Source: SP5GCR1 sp965199685
GTDB lineage: Bacteria > Pseudomonadota > Gammaproteobacteria > Poriferisulfidales > Oxydemutatoraceae
Length of the DNA: 64,000 nucleotides
Direction: 5' to 3'
Assembly: GCA_965199685.1 (NCBI GenBank)
Contig: OZ241323.1
Span: forward strand, 1,116,001 to 1,180,000
The notes beneath the pieces were generated by a model. It had not been told where the DNA came from, did no database searches, and worked only from the letters and a program-made list of their open reading frames with translations. Position 1 is the first letter of the stretch. The number at the start of each line of letters is the position of its first letter. Both the position numbers and the translations under genes were made by a program. Shown one piece after another: positions 1 to 8,872 of this stretch.

Positions 1-995
1 ATAAGAAGATCCCTCTTTTCTGCAGAATATTTTAAGTAAAAATATAAGCCCGGCATCCCGCAAACAGATGACGAGGCAAGGTGCAAAGGTATTTCATATC
101 TATTTTTTCCTCTTTTATTGGAAATAAATTTGATTACATCTTTTTCTACTTTATAGTCTCCGCCTACTATGTTCTTTACTAAACTTACCGCATCTGTTGA
201 TAGTTCACTTTTCCATTCTGGAATATGAGGCACCCTTCTAATGAAATTTATATGGTGCTGTATAGGTGCCGCATAACAAACATCTCTTGTTACAATAAGC
301 CTAGATGGATCGAAATTCTCAGCACCCAATGAATTTTGTATATGTTGAATTACTCTATCTCTATCGTAATTTAGTTCCTCATAAAAAATTGGAATACTAT
401 TTCTATAGTTATGTAAAAGAAATGGACGCATAAGATTTTTTTTTACCATTTTTGCCAAAGCGGTATATGCCCATTGCAACAATTTGGAGGGCTTAGCACG
501 CTCTACATTATCCATCTCAAACTTTAGCTTATTGTCCTGAAAAAAACACTTTACTACTACCCTCTGTCTTGGGGAATACTGTACGGGAATCTCACCTTCC
601 ATTGATTTATTTTCTATAAGCTCAAAACTAGCCTTTTCAAACTCCTCTTCTGAGGCATTAAAAGATTGATGAAGAAACTCCTCGGAAAAAAGTTTAGATG
701 TTGCCTTAAACAAATAATGACTCATATAATCATATTCATCTAGAGTTATCTCTGCTGACCAAGTTTCTCTCATTTGTTTGGCAATTTTCTTAATTTTTGC
801 CTCATATTTTTCAGGGTACTCAAACTCATGGAAAAGGTGAAAACTACTTTTTTTCCAAAAATTCAAAAAATTATAAAGGGTATGAGCCAGGTAAGTTTTA
901 CCAGTATTATTCTGCCCAGCAATGATGGTTAAATCTCCTAGCTCTAATTCAGCCTTTTTAATCGGACCTATATTTTTGAATGTTGCTTTAAGCAT
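1..995 (-). CDS. OLD/SMC-like AAA ATPase, copy 1 (partial, runs off window)
   Basis: An open frame runs from an ATG at 995 down to the left edge without a stop codon (about 331 residues), so the C-terminus lies outside the window. The N-terminus carries the same Walker A (GQNNTGKT) as the neighbouring ATPase at 1882-3267. The two proteins align end to end over the visible part, roughly two-thirds to three-quarters identical by eye, with the middle section the most different. The Walker B/H-loop part is beyond the edge. It is a paralogue made by tandem duplication, not a frameshifted relic; I checked most of the codons and found no stop. ATPases of this class power DNA-processing or anti-phage systems; its own role is unknown. 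Confidence 0.8.
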   Translation of the reverse strand, partial: MLKATFKNIGPIKKAELELGDLTIIAGQNNTGKTYLAHTLYNFLNFWKKSSFHLFHEFEYPEKYEAKIKKIAKQMRETWSAEITLDEYDYMSHYLFKATSKLFSEEFLHQSFNASEEEFEKASFELIENKSMEGEIPVQYSPRQRVVVKCFFQDNKLKFEMDNVERAKPSKLLQWAYTALAKMVKKNLMRPFLLHNYRNSIPIFYEELNYDRDRVIQHIQNSLGAENFDPSRLIVTRDVCYAAPIQHHINFIRRVPHIPEWKSELSTDAVSLVKNIVGGDYKVEKDVIKFISNKRGKNRYEIPLHLASSSVCGMPGLYFYLKYSAEKRDLL

Positions 996-1130
996 TTTGT
1001 TTTCTCTGGTATCACATTAATGACTTTTAGGCTTTCAGTGCCATAGTCACTGATTTCTTGTAGAAGGCAAGGTTATGCCCTTTTCCCAGTGGAGTAATGA
1101 GCATTATATATGTATCGGCAAGCAAAACTT

Positions 1131-1206
1131 CTACTTTTGTTCGTCGGGCTCGTAAATCATGCCGGCATCGTCGCGTGCTTTCTTGTTCCTAAATTTAAAC
1201 GAAGTC
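1131..1206 (-). pseudogene. 3'-end relic of a pentapeptide-repeat protein gene
   Basis: Read on the minus strand, this stretch encodes about 23 residues ending KKARDDAGMIYEPDEQK and a TAG stop. The C-terminus of the intact pentapeptide protein at 3346-4269 is KKARDEAGMVYEPDEQK. The flank just downstream (AGCAAAACTTCTAC) also matches. No start or pentapeptide repeats remain. The relic sits in front of ATPase copy 1 exactly as the intact gene sits in front of copy 2, so the duplication once included both genes. The remaining part of 996-1304 shows no other gene. Confidence 0.8.
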
Positions 1207-1304
1207 CGCCCACACAGCGCATTAACTCCTAAACCTTCCAGTATATTTTCGGAGACAACAGTATGAACACCAATTTTGCATGTTGTCCTAAAAATAGGGC
1301 AACG

Positions 1305-1889
1305 TCATAAGGGAGCCGGGCATTTCAGATCTTTAAGTGAAACTCCTTTAGTAGAGTAAGCAAGTGTAAAATTTTTACCTTCATGTTTGCAGTGCATAAA
1401 CCTATTCGTCCGTCTCTTTTTTGTTGATGTAATTGTGCTGTTAGCAATGATTACGAAGTGTTGGTTAATTTTTGTTTTTTTTTCGTTAAAATGCTTTTCT
1501 ACCATTGATACTATATAGTCCCAGACAGGAACAGTATTAAGTATCTGGTCACATGCATACTCAAATTTACGACTTCTATTGCCGCTTACGGTTTTTTTTA
1601 ACTCTATAAAATAAACATCTATAGCACTTGTGCTAGGTACTATAATTAAATAATCACAAGATCTTCTATAACCGTTTTTCCCTGCTATCATCGCAGGATG
1701 AAAGAGGGTTTTCCCATTTTTCTTTGTATCTTTCTTGGAACAAATACGAAGTCCTATACCAGATAATTTTCCCACATTAACTTTAACCTTCATATCAACA
1801 TCTTTATTTTTTTCCTCTAGAAAAATACTCTCTCCCGAAATTTCTTTACACATACTATCTATTAGGAGGTCTTTTATAGATTCAATCAT
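1305..1889 (-). CDS. Small protein with PD-(D/E)XK-nuclease-like core
   Basis: 194 residues with no family I can name. The pattern CDYLIIVP (Asp79), a hydrophobic beta strand, then FIELKK (Glu96-x-Lys98), followed by YACDQIL (Gln115) resembles the D…ExK core of PD-(D/E)XK nucleases; a nuclease role is inference. The ATG at 1889 overlaps the last 8 nt of the upstream ATPase gene (stop 1882-1884). A GGAG-type ribosome site is absent, so translation is probably coupled to the ATPase. This is the classic two-gene layout of an ATPase with its effector. It is AT-rich like its neighbours. No copy of it is visible downstream of ATPase copy 1 within the window. Confidence 0.7.
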   Translation of the reverse strand: MIESIKDLLIDSMCKEISGESIFLEEKNKDVDMKVKVNVGKLSGIGLRICSKKDTKKNGKTLFHPAMIAGKNGYRRSCDYLIIVPSTSAIDVYFIELKKTVSGNRSRKFEYACDQILNTVPVWDYIVSMVEKHFNEKKTKINQHFVIIANSTITSTKKRRTNRFMHCKHEGKNFTLAYSTKGVSLKDLKCPAPL

Positions 1890-3267
1890 CTTCCACTGTA
1901 TCTACATTTGTATAAATATTTAACTCTTCGGATATCAGGTTGATATCATCAATCGCATCATCAAAAACCGACATCTCTTTGATGCCTCTTTCGTCTATAT
2001 CGCATGGGCTTAAACCACCATTTTGACAAATATACGCCTTAACAGAATTGGGGTCTAAATGATCATTTTCGTTATACTCTTTATACTTTTTAAGAAACTC
2101 TTGCTTATCTTCAAAATCCTGATGCAACATGATTAAGTTGTTAATCTCCTTGACTATATAATCGCTATGCGTTGTTATCAGCACCTTTACGCCATTGTTG
2201 ACACACAATGCTAAAAGCCGTGCTATCAAAATCTGATTGCTTGGGCTTAGATAGCTTTCGGGTTCATCAATGATAAGAAGATCTCCCTTTTCTGCAGAAT
2301 GTTTCAAGTAAAAATATAAGCCTGGCATCCCGCAAACCAATGACGAAGCAAGGTACAAAGGTATTTCATATCTATTTTTTCCTCTTTTATTGGAAATAAA
2401 TTTGATTACATCTTTTTCTACTTTATAGTCTCCACCTACTATGTTCTTTAGTAAACTTACCACATCTGTTGGCAGTTCACTTTTCTGTTTTACGATATGA
2501 GATAAATCTCTGATGAAATTTATATTGTTCTGTATAGGTGCCGCATAACGCGCACTTCTTTTCTCAATAAACTCCAGTGGATTAAAATTCTCAGTGTCCC
2601 ATGAAGTTTGTAGTTCTTGAACCAGTCTATTTCTAGTGTAGTCTAGTTCCTTATAAAAAATTGGAATACTACTTCTATGGGTATGTAAAATAAATGGGCT
2701 CATAATATTTTGCCTTACTACTTCTCCCAAAGCGGTATATGCCCATTTAAGCTGTTTAGAGGACTTGGCATATTCTAAATTATCAATCTCAAACTTTAGC
2801 CTATTATTCTGAAAAAAACACTTTATTAATGCCTTCTTTTTTGGGGTATGCCGTACAAAAATCTCACCCTTCATTGATTTATTTTCTATAAGCTCAAAAC
2901 TGGCCTTCTCAAATTCTTCTTTCGAGGAACTAAAAGATCGATGAAGAAACTCTTTAGAAAAAAGTTCAGATATTGTCTTAAACAACCAACCACTCATATA
3001 ATTGTATTCATCCAAGGTTATCTCTGCTGATCCTGTTCTTTCTATCTGTTTAACAATTTCCTTAATTTTTTCCTCGTATTTTTTAGGGTACTTAAGCGCA
3101 TTGAAAAGGTTGAACTCGTTGTTTTTCCAAAAATTCAAAAAATTATAAAGTGTATGAGCCAAATAGGTTTTACCAGTATTATTTTGCCCGGCAATAATGG
3201 TTAAGTCTCCTAGCTCTAGTTCGGCCTTTTTAATCGGACCTATATTTTCAAATTTTGCTGTAATCAT
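1882..3267 (-). CDS. OLD/SMC-like AAA ATPase, copy 2
   Basis: 461 residues. Walker A is GQNNTGKT at residues 27-34. The C-terminal half has an ABC-like region, Walker B LLIIDEPE, a D-loop-like YLSPSNQ and an H-loop ITTHSDYIV. This layout is that of AAA_15/AAA_21 (OLD, GajA, PtuA, AriA-type) ATPases. No TOPRIM or nuclease domain is visible in the remaining ~90 C-terminal residues (acidic, ending TVEDD), so an effector would have to be a separate protein; the overlapping gene at 1305-1889 is the obvious candidate. It lies 78 nt downstream of a membrane pentapeptide gene in the same direction, and is paralogous to the truncated gene at 1-995. A function in phage defence is inferred from family and context only. 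Confidence 0.85.
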   Translation of the reverse strand: MITAKFENIGPIKKAELELGDLTIIAGQNNTGKTYLAHTLYNFLNFWKNNEFNLFNALKYPKKYEEKIKEIVKQIERTGSAEITLDEYNYMSGWLFKTISELFSKEFLHRSFSSSKEEFEKASFELIENKSMKGEIFVRHTPKKKALIKCFFQNNRLKFEIDNLEYAKSSKQLKWAYTALGEVVRQNIMSPFILHTHRSSIPIFYKELDYTRNRLVQELQTSWDTENFNPLEFIEKRSARYAAPIQNNINFIRDLSHIVKQKSELPTDVVSLLKNIVGGDYKVEKDVIKFISNKRGKNRYEIPLYLASSLVCGMPGLYFYLKHSAEKGDLLIIDEPESYLSPSNQILIARLLALCVNNGVKVLITTHSDYIVKEINNLIMLHQDFEDKQEFLKKYKEYNENDHLDPNSVKAYICQNGGLSPCDIDERGIKEMSVFDDAIDDINLISEELNIYTNVDTVEDD

Positions 3268-3345
3268 TTCGTTTTCTATAGAATCACATTGATGACTTTC
3301 AGGCTTTCAATAATGATAAGCATCGTATATCGACAGGCAAAATTT

Positions 3346-4269
3346 CTATTTTTGTTCATCAGGCTCGTAAACCATGCCAGCTTCGTCGCGTGCCTTCTTA
3401 TCCTTAAATGGAGTGTCACCAAAATTGGTTTTGTCGTTATACTTAGCACCTTGCCATTCAGTTTCGTCATTATAAGCAATATCACTCAAATTAGTGTATC
3501 TAAGGTCGGCATTGGTTAGTTTGGCATACATTAAGTTAGCATTACTCAAATTGGCATAAAACAAAGAAGTATTTATCAAATCACTATAGAACAAATTGGT
3601 ATTACTCAAATCAGCACGCATCAGTTGTGTATTATTTAATTTAGCCATAGATAGATCTATACCACCTAAGTAAGCACGATTTAAGTTTTCCTTTTCTAAA
3701 TTGCATCCTTTAGTAAGAGCATCTATTCTTTTTTCGTCAAAACCTGTTTCTCTTTTTAGATATGCAAGCTGCTCAAGTGCTATTTTTTTTAATGACTCTT
3801 TTCCTTCTAGATGTTCCTCTGCAAGCATTCTTGCACATTCAAAGAAAGTACTATTATCAGTATTATTTTGATTTGCTTCTAATTGTTTCCGAGCATCATG
3901 AGATCTGAATACCCATAAAGCAGCAAGGGTAGGAAGTACCAAAATTAGATATCCAATATATTCAGGCACCTCTCCTTTAATTAATGCACCAAGAAATTTA
4001 TCAGATCTAGAAAATGAAATCAGTCCCAATAAAATTGCTATAGACAGGAATAATACTCGGCTTCCCATAGAAAGCAGCTCTTTTCGATCAAAATAACCTA
4101 AAGCAAACCCCCAAAGAGAATAATGAACAAACACATAAATAGATGCTCTCTTAGTATCCATATTATCTGAAAATAGCACCGGAAACGAAATAAGTGAAAG
4201 CATTATTAAAATTAATGGCAAATCAGCAATTTCACTATTAAATTTTCTGGATAATTTCTTTTTCAACAT
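3346..4269 (-). CDS. Membrane-anchored pentapeptide-repeat protein 1
   Basis: 307 residues. About four hydrophobic segments fill residues ~15-120. Then comes a cytosolic linker (FRSHDARKQLE…FFECARML…KIALEQLAYLKRET) and a C-terminal run of pentapeptide repeats of the A(D/N)LxX type (ADLSN, ANLSN, ADLRY). Its start has a strong AGGAGG ribosome site. The linker is shared with the second pentapeptide protein at 15146-15973, so they are paralogues with diverged membrane parts. It is the first gene of a likely transcript continuing into the ATPase and the nuclease-like gene. Pentapeptide helices usually act as binding scaffolds; here one might be a membrane-located sensor or effector of the ATPase module (inference). 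Confidence 0.8.
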   Translation of the reverse strand: MLKKKLSRKFNSEIADLPLILIMLSLISFPVLFSDNMDTKRASIYVFVHYSLWGFALGYFDRKELLSMGSRVLFLSIAILLGLISFSRSDKFLGALIKGEVPEYIGYLILVLPTLAALWVFRSHDARKQLEANQNNTDNSTFFECARMLAEEHLEGKESLKKIALEQLAYLKRETGFDEKRIDALTKGCNLEKENLNRAYLGGIDLSMAKLNNTQLMRADLSNTNLFYSDLINTSLFYANLSNANLMYAKLTNADLRYTNLSDIAYNDETEWQGAKYNDKTNFGDTPFKDKKARDEAGMVYEPDEQK

Positions 4270-4362
4270 TGAAGCCTCCTGTTGCTTACTAATTTAATTG
4301 GAAATTCCATCTCTACCATGGCTCGTTTTGGGAGTAATGTCAGACACGACGATACTTCTATA

Positions 4363-7300
4363 TCAAGACGGTTGTTTTTCGTGAATCCGATTAAAAATCT
4401 CTTGGGCAAGATGTCCGTGGACAATTGAACGGAACTCAGGGTCAGACATGATCTTAGAGAGTATCTCTTCGTTGCCTTCCATTCTCTCAATAAATAGCCT
4501 TTTTAGAGTGGTGTCAGTGTCTAGATATGAAACAAAGTCTGCGAAGTTATTGGCACGCGCTGCCTCAACAATATTTTGGTCGTTCTCTGCCGAAGTTTGT
4601 ACCTGATCAAAGAACAACTGATCCGCCATAGTAAAGTGCGTACCAAAACGTTCATTGAGACGGTCAATCAAACTTGAGAGAGTCACCTCTTGGTCTTTAG
4701 TGCGCTCTGTGCCAACATCAGTCGGCCCTTTCAAAGGTTCCGCCACACCCTCCGCCAGCTTAATATGACCCTCGGATATTTGCTGAATCCGAAAGTATTG
4801 CAATGCCACTTTGTCGTCTAGGGCAAAGGCTTTGTCATCAATTGGTGGCAGTTTCATCAAAAGATTTCTCACGAAGGTGTAAAGCCGTTCAAGATCAGTA
4901 TCGGGATAAGGGATAATCTGTGACAGGAAAGCATAGAGATTTCTATAAGCCGTCAACTGTTTGAAAAACTGTTCTTGTTCTTCTTCCTTACGACTCGTAA
5001 AGCGTTGGACAACAGCGTCAAGAATAGCGTTTATCTTGGGATGATCGGTAACCAAATGATTCTTACTGGGATACCAAACTTCGGCGAATGTATCTACATC
5101 AGCTTGCGTGAATATAGCCCATCCAAGCAGACGATGTTGCAGTTCGGAAAGTCGATGCGGTTCGGCATTCTTTCCGATAGGTGTCGTCTCATAATAAGGT
5201 TTGAATGCCTCGTAGATTTCTTCTGCTTCGTTAGCAAAATCTAGTACAAAGACGCGAGATTTACCGGGTTTAACGCGGTTGAGCCTTGATAGAGTCTGAA
5301 CCGCTTGGACACCTGCCAGCCTCTTAACCACATACATTGTCTGCAATAGAGGCTGATCAAATCCAGTCTGATACTTTTCTGCAACCAGAAGAACTTGATA
5401 ATTGTTTCCTGCAAAGGTGTCCGGCAACTCAGTTTCGGAAATACCGTCGTTCATTGCTACTTCGGTATACGACGACCCGGGAATGTCCGGATCAGAGACC
5501 GTCCCTGAGAAAGCCACCAGCGAATGAATGTCGGTATATCCATGATCTTGGATATAGCAATCAAAGGCAAGTTTGTATCTTACGGCAGCAAGGCGCGAGT
5601 TTGTGACCACCATAGCCTTTGCGCGTCCACCAATCTCGTTTTTCACATGAAGCCGAAAATGCTCAACAATGACGGAAATGACCTGGTCTATATTATGGGG
5701 ATGAAGCTCCTGATAGCGCATAAGAGTCTTTGCAGTCTCTCTACGAGGCACATCAGGATCGTTCTCTATCTGTTTGATTAACTGGAAAAAACGCTTATAA
5801 GTGGTATAGTTTTGAAGCACGTCCATGATAAAGCCTTCCTCAATGGCTTGCCGCATGGTGTACTCATGAAACGGAGACTCACCGGACGGACCGGGTTCAT
5901 CAAACAAGGCTTTGGTCTTAAACTTCGGTGTGGCTGTAAAAGCAAAAAAGCTAATATTCGGCTGGCGTTTCCGTTTTAGCGCGTCGCGCAGTATCGCTGC
6001 CTTTGCATCATCGGAGAGGTCGCTATCCTCTTCTTCGGAAAGTTGGGCGGCAACGGCAGCTTCAATTCCTTCTTGGTTCAGCATGCCTCTAAGGGTAGCT
6101 GCAGTTTCTCCGCTCTGGGATGAGTGCGCTTCATCAACAATAACGGCAAAGCGTTTACCCGCAGTATCGATTTTCACATCGTCTCCCTTACTCTCAAGCG
6201 TGGTAAGCGCACGCGAGATGTACGGGAATTTCTGTATGGTAGTGATGACGATAGGCGTGCCTTGAGATAAGGCGCGGGCAAGTTGTTTGGTATTTTCGTC
6301 AATCTTCTCGACTACACCAGTCTTGTGTTCAAATTGGTATATCGTTTCTTGTAGCTGTTGATCCAATACGCGCCGGTCGGTCACGACGACAACTGAGTGA
6401 AACACCTTTTCATCATTTTCGTTATGCAGGCTAGCCAGCCGATGTGCAAGCCACGCAATTGAGTTCGATTTGCCTGAACCAGCCGAATGTTGGATTAGAT
6501 AATTACGCCCTGCACCATGAAACTTTGCATGAGCGACCAGTTTCCGAACCACATCAAGTTGGTGATAGCGTGGAAATATCATCGTCTCCCTTCTTTCAGT
6601 TTTCATACCTTTGTAGAATTTGACATGCTCCTCCTTGACCTCAAGGTGCATAAAACGTTGCAAAATCTCCAGCAGACTGTCAGCCTGTAATACCTCGTCC
6701 CATAGATAATGTGTCTTGTGATTTCCTTCAACCGGCGGGTTGCCCGCCGCATGTCTGTTGCCTTTGTTGAAGGGCAAGAAATAGGTTCCTTCGCCATCTA
6801 AACGAGTTGTCATCCATACTTCATCTGGATCCACTGCGAAATGAACCAATGCTCTTTTCTTGAAATCAAAAAGCAGATCGTGCCCACTGCGATCGTTCAT
6901 ATATTGGTTTTTCGCATCATTGGCGCATTGTTTAGTCAGCGGGTTTTTAAGTTCGGCAGTGACGACAGGGATACCATTAACAGCAAGCACCACATCAATA
7001 ATGCAACGGCGATTAGAGCTGTCCGTATGTCCCAGAACCGAGGTAAAAGCAACTTGCCGAGTAATGGTCAGTCGGTTGTGAGCATAGTTTTTGGCAGCTT
7101 CAGGATTCATAGCGGTATTCGGTTGGAACCAAGCCATACGGAATATTTTGCCGTAGCATTTGAAGCCGTGGCGTAGAACATGAAGCGTACCCTTGATTTC
7201 CAGTTCCTTAGACAAGCTGTCCAGCACGGTCGCATTGGTTTTCTCCCCAAGCAACCTTTCAAGTGCCTCCCATTTTGCAGTTTGGCTGTCTCTGAGAAAA

Positions 7301-7431
7301 CCGCAAACATCATCTGGGAAAAGCGCAAGTGCCTCATCAAAGGCATCGGGGCTACGCTTCTTATAGCCTCCCATACTGGTTAGCACAGTTTCAATCGCAG
7401 TCTCAAAAGCGTATTCGGTATGTTTTGCCAT
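4363..7431 (-). CDS. hsdR: Type I restriction enzyme, R subunit (HsdR)
   Basis: 1022 residues from the ATG at 7431, chosen over a TTG 15 nt upstream because GGGAG precedes it. It supplies ATP-dependent translocation and cleavage for a type I restriction complex. The N-terminal PD-(D/E)XK nuclease shows Asp146…Glu160-Leu-Lys162. The SF2 motor shows SAGSGKS (316-322), DEAH (433-436), FTATP, and a motif VI-like SRLNRVKPGK. Full length and uninterrupted. It lies 70 nt downstream of hsdS in the order hsdM-hsdS-hsdR. Confidence 0.96.
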   Translation of the reverse strand: MAKHTEYAFETAIETVLTSMGGYKKRSPDAFDEALALFPDDVCGFLRDSQTAKWEALERLLGEKTNATVLDSLSKELEIKGTLHVLRHGFKCYGKIFRMAWFQPNTAMNPEAAKNYAHNRLTITRQVAFTSVLGHTDSSNRRCIIDVVLAVNGIPVVTAELKNPLTKQCANDAKNQYMNDRSGHDLLFDFKKRALVHFAVDPDEVWMTTRLDGEGTYFLPFNKGNRHAAGNPPVEGNHKTHYLWDEVLQADSLLEILQRFMHLEVKEEHVKFYKGMKTERRETMIFPRYHQLDVVRKLVAHAKFHGAGRNYLIQHSAGSGKSNSIAWLAHRLASLHNENDEKVFHSVVVVTDRRVLDQQLQETIYQFEHKTGVVEKIDENTKQLARALSQGTPIVITTIQKFPYISRALTTLESKGDDVKIDTAGKRFAVIVDEAHSSQSGETAATLRGMLNQEGIEAAVAAQLSEEEDSDLSDDAKAAILRDALKRKRQPNISFFAFTATPKFKTKALFDEPGPSGESPFHEYTMRQAIEEGFIMDVLQNYTTYKRFFQLIKQIENDPDVPRRETAKTLMRYQELHPHNIDQVISVIVEHFRLHVKNEIGGRAKAMVVTNSRLAAVRYKLAFDCYIQDHGYTDIHSLVAFSGTVSDPDIPGSSYTEVAMNDGISETELPDTFAGNNYQVLLVAEKYQTGFDQPLLQTMYVVKRLAGVQAVQTLSRLNRVKPGKSRVFVLDFANEAEEIYEAFKPYYETTPIGKNAEPHRLSELQHRLLGWAIFTQADVDTFAEVWYPSKNHLVTDHPKINAILDAVVQRFTSRKEEEQEQFFKQLTAYRNLYAFLSQIIPYPDTDLERLYTFVRNLLMKLPPIDDKAFALDDKVALQYFRIQQISEGHIKLAEGVAEPLKGPTDVGTERTKDQEVTLSSLIDRLNERFGTHFTMADQLFFDQVQTSAENDQNIVEAARANNFADFVSYLDTDTTLKRLFIERMEGNEEILSKIMSDPEFRSIVHGHLAQEIFNRIHEKQPS

Positions 7432-7501
7432 GATCAAATCTCCCAATCGGACATACTACAACGAGGTTTGAGAAGCTCAAAATATCCTGTGATGTTAAGG
7501 A

Positions 7502-8872
7502 TCATTGTAGCTCCGGGAGTTGTCCGGTGACGGCAGCGGTGATAAGTGCCGATCTGTATTCTTCCATTTGCGTAATGCTGTCTTCAATCTTCTCAACGGT
7601 CTGGTCAATTTGAGCGGTATTCTCATCCAAAAATTGTGCAATATGCTGCTGTGTTTTGAGTGGAGGAAGTGTAATAAAAGCATTTTTCATTGAGTGTTGA
7701 CCAAGACCAAAGCGAGTAACACCGTTAGCTGCGAGCTTAAATTGATCATTAAGTGGTTCTGCTCGGCAGAGCCAAGCGAGAAAACCAGCATCCAGTTCTG
7801 AACCAGGCTCAAAAACCGAGAGATGGTAGCCACACAAAACCTCAGACATATCCTCGGTAACTAAGGCAGGGACACCAATATCTTCCCACTCTTCGCTATC
7901 CTTCGTGATAATCACCTGGCCTCGTTTAAGTTGGAAACGCTTAATTTCCATTTCTGTCGCTGATCCTCTAAGAAACTGCATATCAGGCATAATCTGATCG
8001 TTGTAATACACATCAGTGTAATTACAAAGCCAAACTGGTTTTTCGTCCTCAGAAATGATCTTATCAACGCTACTGTTTCGAATATCGGCAAAGAACTTAA
8101 GTTTCTCCAGTCTCCAGTGCTGTGGAAGTTCTTGATAGGCTTCAAGTATCTTTTCTGGAATTTTGGCTATGCTATTAGACTCTTCAGTCTGATTTGCAGA
8201 ACTATCACTGGCGAGACCAATACCAGAGAATTTTATTGGATTATTGGGGCCAATACCTTTGGTAACCGCAAGGGTAATAAGGGCTTGGCGTTTCTCGGCT
8301 AAACATTTTAGAAGTTCGCGCTTCTTCTTAATCAATTCATCAATACGCTCAGTCTTGTCATCCAAAAACCGTGCAATTTGCTGCTGTGTTTTGATAGATG
8401 GTATTCGGACATGGACATCAAGGAAACTTACAAGATCGAGATTTTGGATGCCAGTACTTTGTTTCAAATGAGGGAAAGTTCCTCGCCCATTGTATATTGC
8501 TAACCAGAGGTAATTGATAAAAGCCGGTTCCATATCTGCTGCTGGTCTACATCGTGCTAAGAAATTGGAAGTAACACTTGGATCAGTATCGTCATAGATT
8601 ACAGCTCGTCCTACTAACTTTTTCTCACCGCCTCCAGATTTCTCAACGATAATATCTCCGCGCTGGAGCGCAAGTTTCTCGTAAGTTTCAGAATCAATGG
8701 AACGAAGAGTACGTTTCCCGTCATTTAGGCGGCCTAATCTTCCGTCAAAGTCTGCAGCACGAATACAAACAACATCCGTTTCACCGTCTGGTTCTGCACC
8801 CCATACTCCATTCTTACAACTTGAGAACACCCATTTAAGACGTTGCAGGTCTGTATCGGATTCGAATATCAC
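7502..8872 (-). CDS. hsdS: Type I restriction-modification specificity subunit (HsdS)
   Basis: 456 residues. It determines the target sequence of the methylase and the restriction complex. Two target-recognition domains are separated by conserved helical spacers. Each spacer begins with a duplicated signature (IKTQQQIARFLDDKT in the middle, LKTQQHIAQFLDENT near the end) followed by a long coiled coil and ALIT(L/A)AVTG. It begins with GTG inside the hsdM stop (GTGA overlap), so it is translationally coupled. Both half-domains look intact, so a bipartite recognition site is expected. The actual sequence recognised cannot be read from the protein. Confidence 0.95.
   Translation of the reverse strand: MIFESDTDLQRLKWVFSSCKNGVWGAEPDGETDVVCIRAADFDGRLGRLNDGKRTLRSIDSETYEKLALQRGDIIVEKSGGGEKKLVGRAVIYDDTDPSVTSNFLARCRPAADMEPAFINYLWLAIYNGRGTFPHLKQSTGIQNLDLVSFLDVHVRIPSIKTQQQIARFLDDKTERIDELIKKKRELLKCLAEKRQALITLAVTKGIGPNNPIKFSGIGLASDSSANQTEESNSIAKIPEKILEAYQELPQHWRLEKLKFFADIRNSSVDKIISEDEKPVWLCNYTDVYYNDQIMPDMQFLRGSATEMEIKRFQLKRGQVIITKDSEEWEDIGVPALVTEDMSEVLCGYHLSVFEPGSELDAGFLAWLCRAEPLNDQFKLAANGVTRFGLGQHSMKNAFITLPPLKTQQHIAQFLDENTAQIDQTVEKIEDSITQMEEYRSALITAAVTGQLPELQ

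Noticed and set aside
1..995. ATPase copy 1 as a frameshifted pseudogene
   Set aside because: Reading the codons from 995 to the edge gave no stop or frame change in the part checked; it is an open partial gene.
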